DNA from: Mesotoga sp. UBA6090
GTDB lineage: Bacteria > Thermotogota > Thermotogae > Petrotogales > Kosmotogaceae
Reading direction: 5' to 3'
Assembly: GCF_002435945.1 (NCBI RefSeq)
Contig: NZ_DIXC01000024.1
Coordinates: 1-39,618, forward strand
Length of the DNA: 39,618 bases
Shown: positions 15,357 to 22,634 of the stretch, one piece after another
Layout: each line of letters begins with the position of its first letter
Numbering within the stretch: position 1 is the first letter of the stretch
Notes under the pieces: generated by a model
What the model was told of the DNA's origin: nothing
Databases searched by the model: none
Seen by the model: the letters and a program-made list of their open reading frames with translations, nothing else
Position numbers and translations under genes: made by a program

Positions 15357-16367
15357 ATGATGACAAACGTAGGCATTATCGGTTGTGGAATGATGAGAAG
15401 AGTCCATTCCATTGCATATAGCGGTCTGGAAAACGTCAATGTGAAAGCCGTAGCGAGTCTCTCAAGAGAACAGACACTTGAATGTGCAAGAGTCACCTCT
15501 TCAAGAATATCTACAGTAGATGAGATACTCAACGATGAAGAAATAGAGATAGTCAGCATCTGTACACCCACGGATACTCACAGGGACCTTGTCGTGGAAG
15601 CGGCAAGAAACAAGAAACACGTCTTCTGCGAGAAACCAATAGCCCGCACTCTCGAAGACGCTCAAGAAATGGTTGAGGTCTGCAGGGAGAACGGCGTTTC
15701 ACTGGGTGTTGATCATGTGGTGAGATTCTTTGACGCATACTCTCGGGCAAAGAGTCTTATGGAACAGGGCACAATCGGAAAGGTAGTAATGGCAAGGCTG
15801 TATCGTGGTGGCGTCTTTCCACGGCATGGATGGAACAATTGGTTTGATGAACTGGGTAGAAGCGGAGGAGTCCTTCTCGATCTCTCCATTCACGATTTCG
15901 ATTTCTTGAGAACGCTTTTGGGAGAAGTAGAGTCCATAACCGCAAGAAGCGTGAAAAACACTCCTTCCCATCCAGGCAGAAACAGAGATCACGCCATAGC
16001 TGTTCTAAGATTTGCAAACGGTTCGCTGGCTCATGTTGAGGGCAGCTGGGCGGAACCGGACACGGCACCTTCGAAATTCACAACCTCTTTTGAGTTTGTG
16101 GGTAGAGAAGGAATGATAACCTACGACAGCGACGAGGATTCCACTATGAGAGTACAAACAGCCTCCAAGGATTTCCCGTCTTTCTCAAAGAGCACCCCAG
16201 CCAGTGACCCCTATGGATTACACATACGCAAGTTCATAGAAGCGATAAAAGAAGGAAGAAAGGTTCCCGTCGATGGTAATGAGGCTATCGAAGCGCTAAA
16301 AATCTCCCTTGCAGCCAACCAATCTGCGGAAAGCGGAAGATCTGTGAAGCTTCTGGAGGTGGTGTAG
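15357..16367 (+). CDS. Gfo/Idh/MocA-family oxidoreductase (first)
   Basis: An NAD(P)-dependent dehydrogenase of the family that includes inositol 2-dehydrogenase and glucose-fructose oxidoreductase. The Rossmann motif is G-I-I-G-C-G-M-M at the N-terminus, and the signature C-E-K-P-I-A near residue 95 supplies the catalytic lysine. The C-terminal alpha/beta domain carries D-L-S-I-H-D-F-D, where Asp/His act in catalysis. ATG 15357 follows GGGAGG closely; ATG 15360 is equally possible. About 336 residues, normal for the family. It likely oxidises the sugar or polyol released by the phosphoesterases. Confidence 0.9.
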   Translation: MMTNVGIIGCGMMRRVHSIAYSGLENVNVKAVASLSREQTLECARVTSSRISTVDEILNDEEIEIVSICTPTDTHRDLVVEAARNKKHVFCEKPIARTLEDAQEMVEVCRENGVSLGVDHVVRFFDAYSRAKSLMEQGTIGKVVMARLYRGGVFPRHGWNNWFDELGRSGGVLLDLSIHDFDFLRTLLGEVESITARSVKNTPSHPGRNRDHAIAVLRFANGSLAHVEGSWAEPDTAPSKFTTSFEFVGREGMITYDSDEDSTMRVQTASKDFPSFSKSTPASDPYGLHIRKFIEAIKEGRKVPVDGNEAIEALKISLAANQSAESGRSVKLLEVV

Positions 16368-17345
16368 GTGTTCAGGATAGGATTTCTCGGAATAGCCCAC
16401 ACGCATGGATACAGTTATATAAGACAAATTCAGTCTTTCTCAGGCATGAGCGTAACAGGTATATTCGATCATGATGCAGGCAGAATAAAAAAGGCCTCAG
16501 AACTCTTCGGAATAAAAGCCTTCGAAGATCCGCTAGAGCTAATCGAGAACTCGGATGCGATTGTAGTTACTTCCGAAAACTCTTTACACAGGCGCTATGC
16601 GGAGCTTGCCATGAACAAAGGCAGACACGTTCTGTGCGAAAAACCCATCGCCACAACCGAAGAAGACGCAAGATCGATGCTGCAGACGGCCAGAGAAAAC
16701 AATGTTGTTCTTCAGATGGCCTTTCCCGTAAGGTACGCCCCTTCAATTCAACAGGCAAAAAAGGAAATAGAGACGGGCAAGCTTGGGAGAATCCTCTCGG
16801 TTTCGGCGACAAATCATGGAAGAATGCCAGGCGGATGGTTTGTAGATGAGAAGCTTTCCGGTGGCGGGGCAGTTATGGATCACACAGTTCACGTTGTGGA
16901 CACAATTCGCTGGCTTCTAGATGTTGAGATTGTCGAGGTATCGGCTGAATATGGAAGACTCATCTACGACATCCCTGTTGAGGACTGTGGCCTTCTCCTG
17001 CTAAGTCTTTCCGACGATTCCTTCATGAGTCTCGACTGCAGCTGGTCAAGACCGGAAGCCTATCCTTACTGGGGAGATGTAACTCTCAATCTTGTCGGAA
17101 CAAAGGGTACGCTCAGGGTAAGCGCCTTTGATGCGAAGCTGAAAGTCTTCTCAAACAAGAGAGGCGTCTTCTGGCAGAATTTCGGAGAGAGTTTTGACAG
17201 AGCACTGGTGAAGGAATTCGCCGATTCTGTAATAGAGAAGAGAAAGCCTTTGACCTCAGGAGAAGATGGTCTTGAAGCTCTAAGAGTTGCTCTAGCAGCA
17301 TACGAGAGCGGAAAGATACATGGACCGGTTCAACTGAATCATTAG
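16368..17345 (+). CDS. Gfo/Idh/MocA-family oxidoreductase (second)
   Basis: A second dehydrogenase of the same family (325 residues), distinct from the first. Its N-terminal loop is G-F-L-G-I-A-H-T-H-G rather than the canonical G-x-G-x-x-G, a variant seen in some family branches. C-E-K-P-I-A and the active-site helix D-H-T-V-H-V-V-D are present. GTG at 16368 starts directly after the previous stop, with GGAGGTGG just upstream. Pairs of such enzymes often catalyse successive or coupled redox steps on one sugar (for example oxidation to a keto intermediate and its later reduction), which is the role proposed here. Confidence 0.9.
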   Translation: MFRIGFLGIAHTHGYSYIRQIQSFSGMSVTGIFDHDAGRIKKASELFGIKAFEDPLELIENSDAIVVTSENSLHRRYAELAMNKGRHVLCEKPIATTEEDARSMLQTARENNVVLQMAFPVRYAPSIQQAKKEIETGKLGRILSVSATNHGRMPGGWFVDEKLSGGGAVMDHTVHVVDTIRWLLDVEIVEVSAEYGRLIYDIPVEDCGLLLLSLSDDSFMSLDCSWSRPEAYPYWGDVTLNLVGTKGTLRVSAFDAKLKVFSNKRGVFWQNFGESFDRALVKEFADSVIEKRKPLTSGEDGLEALRVALAAYESGKIHGPVQLNH

Positions 17346-17386
17346 CAGCTCGCCGTTTTGAAAGACAATTAAAGGTGGTGGAGACT

Positions 17387-20300
17387 ATGAAAGGAAAAAG
17401 AATATTGATCGTTTTGGCAATCGCGCTCATGAGTATCATGACTTTCGGTCAGATAGAAGTAGAGATGCTGCCATTTTGCTCGAGTGGAATAGAGAGGATG
17501 CCATGGCTTCACGACGGGATTCTCTACTTCGCTGGGACAAACTACGACATTTACTACACAACGCTAGAAAACGGAGAATGGGCCGAACCACAATGGCTTC
17601 CAGGCGAAATCAACACATCTGAGTACGAGATCAATCCCTGTGTGATAGAAAATGACCGAGAGTTGGTTATGTATTTCGCTAGATACTCGGCCGATACCGA
17701 CTATGATTTCTACAGATCGGTATTTGATGAAGAGAAGGGCGGCTGGACAGAAGGAACTCTAATAAGTGAACTCAGCACGGATGTAAAAGAGTGGGATATC
17801 TGGGTGAACTCGGACGAGACCGTCGTATATTTCACTTCGGAAGGCACCTTTGCTGGAAAGGAACCTATCGGAGGAAGAGACATCTGGAAAGCTGAATCAA
17901 TCGACGGGAAATGGTCGTCGCCGGAGAATCTCAGCTTCCTTAACACCGGCGGCGATGAATGGTCGGTGTTTGTTTCTCCAGATGGTTCCATATGGTTTGA
18001 TTCTGCAAGGGATGACTCAATTGGAGGATATGATATTTATCGCTGGGATCTTTATACCCGAAGTATAGAGCACCCCGGACAACATATAAACACATTTCTC
18101 GACGAAAGAAGTCTTTGGACCGACGGACAGATACTGTATTTCTCGGGATTGAACAGACCTGATGGTGCAGGCAGCTACGACATTTTCACATTGTCATCTC
18201 CTCAAGAACCGGTAGCTGAGAAAGAACCAACGGTCGAACTCGTAGACCCAATAGCCGTGACTATCAATGATATTCGACAGAGATCCGAAGGCAGGTACTT
18301 GTTTCTAAACAACATCGTTGAGGTTGAAGGAATAGCAATGGTAAGCTCAGGCCTCTGGCATGACTCAGCGAATTACTTCGCCCTAACAGACAAGAGCGCA
18401 GGCATTCTCATCTATGCTCAAGGTTTCAAGGAGCCGCTCGTAGAGAAAGGTGATCTTGTACGGGTGAAGGGTACTCTCTCCACGGTTGGATATACAACAG
18501 ATGTAAACAGCCTCGTTATTAGACCATCGTCTCCTGAAGATATTGAGATAATCAGAAAGGGAGAGACATTGCCCGAGCCTGTGATCATCTTTACAGATTC
18601 TGCAAAGAGCCAGCTCATAAACCTTGAAGGTTCGTTGGTAATGATTTTCGGGAAGATAAGCGCTTACGACAATGAAACAATTTCCAGGGGTTTCTGGCTG
18701 ACTGGACCGTCAGACCATGATTTTGACAACGTATCGGCTGGAATGAAAGTGAAGTTCTATGACTATGCCGGCATCGACATATCGTCTCTTGACAATGGAA
18801 GCTTCGCTGCAGTTCAGGGAGTTCTGATTCAGGACAATGAAGGAAACTTCTATATAAGGCCAACAATCGACGAAGACATTCGAGAGCACACAGAAAACAG
18901 GGTTTTATTCTTAACCACAATTGCCAGAAAAGACCTTCTTACTCCGATGGAGGAAGAACCTGAAACTACAAAAGGAGAAGAAGAATCGAGAGATCTAATA
19001 CTTCCTGAAGACATAGAAGTTATCACCCAGCTGTCCTCGTCCGATAATGATTTCTTTTCTTCGAGCATTGCTGGGACGTCAAATGGAAAAGAAGTCTTTG
19101 CCAGTCTTTACAAGGAAAAGGGAACAAGATCCAAGGACTTTTCTCCCGCAATTTATAAACTAGTTCAGGGAAACGTTTCAACAAAGATACCATTCCCCGG
19201 GGAAGCAGAATATCCATATCTCAAGGACAATATACTGCTCTTTGCAGGAAGAATCCTGCCTGATGATCAAGACAGTGACTGGGGAATATTTTCGTATGAC
19301 ATGTCAACAAAAGAGATAAAGACTCTGACATCAGAGGACTACGACCAAATCGAACCAGTAATCTCTTCCAAGAAGGATTTCTTGTTTTATTCGGAAAGAA
19401 GAGAGGGAGTATGGTTTGTTGTTAGACAGGATTTGTCGTCTGGTGCGAGGACGACTCTCATTGAGAATGCGAGATCACCCACGTTGTCACCGACAGGCAA
19501 CGATGTCGCCTTCCAGTACTGGGACGGGGATAGCTGGGACATAGTGACCCTGAACATGAAAACCGGCAAGACGACTGGGATTCTAAGCAGCTCATTCAAT
19601 GAGTTTTCTCCCGTTTGGTCGCCGCATGGCACAAAGCTTGCGTTTGTTGCCGATTACAGAGGAGAGACAGAAGTATTCGTTATAGATCTCTTTGATTATT
19701 CGATTACTCCTGTAACGAGGGATCTCTTCTCATCCACAAGTCCGTTCTGGCTGGATGAAAACACTCTGGGTTTCACAATGAAGACCAATCTTGGATGGAA
19801 TATCGTTAAGGCGGGTGCCTTATCTGAAGAAGAGTCCCCATCTGAGAGTTCTGATGAAGAATACCAATTCATTGTCTCTCCGAGATTTGCTTTCCCCTAC
19901 CTAAGTCACAATCGCATCCTTGAAATACTAACAAAAGAAAGCTATTCACAGAAAAGAGCAAGACTACTTAGCAAAACGGGAAGCGCATATGAGTTATCAC
20001 AAATCGACAGTAACACCTACATAATCCCGGATCGCATTCCCGAAGGCCTTTATTCGCTTGAGGTTTTCGCAGAGAACAACGGTCATCTCTACCATCAGCT
20101 GGAAGAACACTCCGTTCGAATCGGACACATGGATGACTCCTTCACAGTCATTCAGATTACCGACCTCCATCTCGATCTGCCGGGTAAACCCGAGAATATG
20201 CTCTTGTTTGAAAGACTTCTTGGTGAGATTCGTGAAGAAAGCCCCGATCTCATGTTAATAACAGGCGATCTTTCTAGCTCTGCCCTTGCATATACAACTG

Positions 20301-20863
20301 ACTGGGAATTCATAAAGAAAAAGATTCTTGAATATTGTGACTTTCCCGTATTTGCTGTGCCAGGGAATCACGATACTCAAAGATCCGGGAAGACTAGCGG
20401 GATCGAACTGTGGGAAGAGGTATTTGGTCCTTGTTACTACAGCTTTCAATGGGGTTCCTGGCACTTCATGGGTCTAAATACGGCCGATTCCGAGTACGGA
20501 TTTGTGAGCGGCGTAGTCTCTGAAGAACAGATGAAATGGATAGCCCAAGAACTGACTAGAATAGGCGCCGGAAAGATCCTTCTTTTCGCCCATCACAACT
20601 TCTACGATGATCGATGGATCTTCTTCGAAGAGACTGAACAGAGAAGAGAGCTACTAGAGCTTTTCAGCACTAGCAACGTAGCCCTTGCTCTTTTTGGTCA
20701 TCGCCATAGCGACGCGATAGACTATTCACTTAATACGCTTGCGGTTACGACGAAGAGGGCAGTGGAAACTGATAGCACACTGGCATACAGAAGAATAGTT
20801 GTAGAAGAAGGGCAAATTGTAGAACTGGTTGAAGTAGAGCCGAAGAGCTCGGTAGTTTTCTAG
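17387..20863 (+). CDS. Large secreted propeller / OB / propeller / calcineurin-like phosphoesterase protein
   Basis: An exported multidomain protein of 1158 residues. A signal peptide (residues 3-21) is followed by a PD40 propeller (~25-275) nearly duplicating the operon's first gene. Next come two OB-fold-like modules (~290-385 and ~400-500; G-D-L-V-R-V-K-G-T-L and F-A-A-V-Q-G-V-L patterns), a TolB-like propeller (~540-835; W-S-P-H-G-T-K-L-A-F-V style blades), a linking domain, and a metallophosphoesterase (~918-1140). Metal ligands are all visible: Asp926 and His928 (D-L-H), Asp961 (G-D-L), Asn994-His995 (G-N-H-D), His1069/1070, and His1105/His1107 (G-H-R-H). ATG 17387 has GGTGG and GGAG upstream. 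It may tether substrate at the surface while hydrolysing phosphoesters. The exact chemistry is unknown. Confidence 0.82.
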   Translation: MKGKRILIVLAIALMSIMTFGQIEVEMLPFCSSGIERMPWLHDGILYFAGTNYDIYYTTLENGEWAEPQWLPGEINTSEYEINPCVIENDRELVMYFARYSADTDYDFYRSVFDEEKGGWTEGTLISELSTDVKEWDIWVNSDETVVYFTSEGTFAGKEPIGGRDIWKAESIDGKWSSPENLSFLNTGGDEWSVFVSPDGSIWFDSARDDSIGGYDIYRWDLYTRSIEHPGQHINTFLDERSLWTDGQILYFSGLNRPDGAGSYDIFTLSSPQEPVAEKEPTVELVDPIAVTINDIRQRSEGRYLFLNNIVEVEGIAMVSSGLWHDSANYFALTDKSAGILIYAQGFKEPLVEKGDLVRVKGTLSTVGYTTDVNSLVIRPSSPEDIEIIRKGETLPEPVIIFTDSAKSQLINLEGSLVMIFGKISAYDNETISRGFWLTGPSDHDFDNVSAGMKVKFYDYAGIDISSLDNGSFAAVQGVLIQDNEGNFYIRPTIDEDIREHTENRVLFLTTIARKDLLTPMEEEPETTKGEEESRDLILPEDIEVITQLSSSDNDFFSSSIAGTSNGKEVFASLYKEKGTRSKDFSPAIYKLVQGNVSTKIPFPGEAEYPYLKDNILLFAGRILPDDQDSDWGIFSYDMSTKEIKTLTSEDYDQIEPVISSKKDFLFYSERREGVWFVVRQDLSSGARTTLIENARSPTLSPTGNDVAFQYWDGDSWDIVTLNMKTGKTTGILSSSFNEFSPVWSPHGTKLAFVADYRGETEVFVIDLFDYSITPVTRDLFSSTSPFWLDENTLGFTMKTNLGWNIVKAGALSEEESPSESSDEEYQFIVSPRFAFPYLSHNRILEILTKESYSQKRARLLSKTGSAYELSQIDSNTYIIPDRIPEGLYSLEVFAENNGHLYHQLEEHSVRIGHMDDSFTVIQITDLHLDLPGKPENMLLFERLLGEIREESPDLMLITGDLSSSALAYTTDWEFIKKKILEYCDFPVFAVPGNHDTQRSGKTSGIELWEEVFGPCYYSFQWGSWHFMGLNTADSEYGFVSGVVSEEQMKWIAQELTRIGAGKILLFAHHNFYDDRWIFFEETEQRRELLELFSTSNVALALFGHRHSDAIDYSLNTLAVTTKRAVETDSTLAYRRIVVEEGQIVELVEVEPKSSVVF

Positions 20864-20908
20864 AAGCTGCAAGTACCAAGATGCGAATACAAAAATGAAC
20901 GGTTATCC

Positions 20909-20990
20909 GTCAACGGTCCGCCATGCTCCAAGAAGAGAGTGTGAGCCGGGTTTAGGGTTGTGGGGTCTAGGATCTGGCAAGAGCAGAAGT
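20909..20990 (+). repeat. Partial copy of the dispersed repeat's middle
   Basis: The segment GTCAACGGTCCGCC...GTGAGCCGG...TTAGGGTTGTGGGG...ATCTGGCAAGAGC is a degenerate version of the middle of copies A and B (for example 5558-5657). It sits immediately before copy B, so this flank of the operon carries one and a partial copy. Confidence 0.6.
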
Positions 20991-21013
20991 GAGGCTGCTC
21001 GCAGGAGGTAAAA

Positions 21014-21495
21014 TAGAGCCAGTCTGCTGTGTTGGCCAGTCACCTTCGGTGGCCAGTCTTTGCTTCGCAAAGGCCAGTTCCGGGTACAGCGGGCTAAAAG
21101 AGCCGCTGGTATAAGAAACGCTGGTCGCCGTAAAGAAACGTCCTTGGTCCTTCGTCCAAGACCGTGGACCCGTCCTTCGAAAGATCCGAAGCGGAAGCGA
21201 GGCTGCTTCGCAGCAAGCCTCTCAGGTCAACCGTCAACGGTTCTCCGTCCTCCGAGAAGAAAGCGTATGAGCCGGGTCTAGGGTTGTGGGGTCTAGGGTC
21301 TGGCAAGAGCCTTAGGAACTGTTCTTGGAAAGAGCAATTCTTCGTTCCGACGCTACGCGTCCAGGTTATTCGTTCTTGGTTAAGGAGTGTGAGAAGAGGA
21401 GAGAGCGCGAGACGGTCGCTCTCGTCTTCTCGTGAGCGCAGCGAACCCTCGTAAATGCTCTTTCTCGGCTCTTCCCAGCGAACAGCGGGTCTTTG
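21014..21495 (+). repeat. Large dispersed repeat, copy B
   Basis: A same-orientation match to copy A (5335-5835), near-identical over long runs. It contains only one full 15-bp unit (21275-21289) against three in A. After GTTCCGACGC it reads TACGCGTCCAGG, where A has a different short patch. With copy A it brackets the 6153-20863 operon. Confidence 0.85.
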
Positions 21496-21527
21496 TTCTT
21501 AAGCGTAAAGCGGTTTCTAAATGCCTG

Positions 21528-21605
21528 ATCCCGTGCAGGCCCCCCAAACACGATCCCTGAACAGGAGCATTTTGGGGCAGGCTTTCAGGGCAGGCTCCAC
21601 GGGAT
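21528..21605. repeat. Long nested palindromic element
   Basis: Outer arms ATCCCGTG (21528-21535) and CACGGGAT (21598-21605) are the same as in the short palindrome at 130-154. Inside lie further complementary segments (GCAGGCC/GGCAGGC-like and CCCTGAA/TTCAGGG). It looks like a small non-autonomous or REP-type element able to fold into a long branched hairpin. Confidence 0.6.
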
Positions 21606-21633
21606 GACAACCCCTTCATGTCATCCTGGCAAT

Positions 21634-21649
21634 GATCCTGCTCAGGATC
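21634..21649. repeat. Palindrome GATCCTG / CAGGATC
   Basis: Perfect 7-bp arms (21634-21640, 21643-21649) with a 2-base centre. Related CAGGATC and GATCC wording occurs at 5232-5256, so this belongs to the same dispersed extragenic repeat wording. Confidence 0.5.
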
Positions 21650-21951
21650 TCGATCCATGTCGCGAAAAGTGCGAAGAGTTGCAAGTTTCATGATGTAAGT
21701 TGCAAGAAAAAGCCAGACCTCTATCTGAAAGAGCAATGATAAGTGTAATCCCCTTCTCAAAGTCATCTGACGTGCAGGAACCTACTACTGTTAAAATGAG
21801 TTTCTCACTTGCAAAATATCGCTTCTACTGATTAGTAGGAGCCCGATACGTGAGTGCTGTGTCTCAAAAGCTGGTCGCTATCGAACAATATGCAGCTATA
21901 ATTGTCTGAACAAGCCAACTGACTGCGTTCGTTGGATCTTAGAGATGGGTT

Positions 21952-21980
21952 TTGAATATCGAGATGTCATGTAGTATAAT
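21952..21980 (+). promoter_or_regulatory. Promoter of the AroM operon
   Basis: TTGAAT (21952-21957), 17 bases, then TATAAT (21975-21980), a strong housekeeping-type promoter 37 bases before the chosen AroM start. Directly downstream is a very AT-rich stretch with a small inverted repeat, ATTAA-N7-TTAAT (about 21989-22005). It covers the expected start site and could be the operator for the XRE-cupin regulator at the end of the operon (inferred). Confidence 0.75.
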
Positions 21981-22017
21981 TTAATTTAATTAATCAAGAC
22001 TTAATTGGAGTATGGAT

Positions 22018-22620
22018 ATGACATTTTTGACTATTGGCCAGTCGCCTAGAGACGATCTCGTTCCTGAGCTTGTCCAGATTGTTGGAAAGCGTTTTGAAGT
22101 GCATGAGATCGGATTGTTGGATACTATAGAAGAAAGAGACATTCCTAAACCAACGTCAGAAAGAGATCTGCTAGTTAGCCGCTTGCGGGACGGTCGAGAG
22201 GTAGAGCTTTCCGAAGAATGGGTTAGAGAACAACTTCTTGCGTTTGAGGTGAAAGAACCGACAATGCTTTTGTGCACCAGTGAATTTGGTATAGTTAAGT
22301 ATATTGAGCCATATAGAGTCATCAAGTCTTTCTTGAGTTCTCAGGGTCCTTTCGAAAGTCTAGCAGTAGTTGTGCCAGATAAGAAGCAAGCGTGCCTTGC
22401 ACAGAGATGGAAAGGACTTTCGACGCGACTTGAGGTCTTCAGCTTTTCGCCTTATGAGGGAAGTCCCTCAATACCTAGCGGTCTTGCGGATTCAAAGTAT
22501 ATCTATCTTGATTGTATGGGTTACCGACTGGATCATGAGTCAATGATTCATGAGGTTGCTTCAGGTACAGTTATTTCGGCAAGAAGAATCGTGGGGAAAT
22601 TTCTTCGCACCATAGTGTGA
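22018..22620 (+). CDS. aroM: AroM family protein
   Basis: A 200-residue AroM homologue. The family opening T-I-G-Q-S-P-R-x-D and the V-S-R-L-R-D-G-R-E-V block are unmistakable. AroM has no established reaction; in E. coli it sits beside aroL. Two cysteines, Cys86 (L-L-C-T-S-E-F) and Cys166 (L-D-C-M-G-Y), fall about 80 residues apart at the ends of predicted strands. This recalls the paired cysteines of aspartate/glutamate-type racemases. ATG 22018 is chosen because GGAG (22007-22010) is seven bases upstream; ATG 22012 would be too close. It heads an operon with a peptide importer and an amidohydrolase, so a role on an amino-acid-like compound is plausible, not shikimate metabolism. Confidence 0.87.
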   Translation: MTFLTIGQSPRDDLVPELVQIVGKRFEVHEIGLLDTIEERDIPKPTSERDLLVSRLRDGREVELSEEWVREQLLAFEVKEPTMLLCTSEFGIVKYIEPYRVIKSFLSSQGPFESLAVVVPDKKQACLAQRWKGLSTRLEVFSFSPYEGSPSIPSGLADSKYIYLDCMGYRLDHESMIHEVASGTVISARRIVGKFLRTIV

Positions 22621-22634
22621 AAAGGAGGTATTGT

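Larger units (their letters stand above)
20864..22017. other. Non-coding repeat interval between the phosphoester and AroM operons
   Basis: About 1.15 kb with no credible gene. It contains a partial repeat (20909-20990), copy B of the large repeat (21014-21495), nested palindromes (21528-21605 and 21634-21649) and, at its right end, the AroM-operon promoter (21952-21980). I find no obvious terminator for the upstream operon. Confidence 0.6.

Noticed and set aside
17387..20863. Reading the large protein as a nuclease because of its OB-like modules
   Set aside because: The OB-like modules resemble those in secreted hydrolases but no nuclease active site is visible; the only catalytic motifs are those of the calcineurin-like domain.
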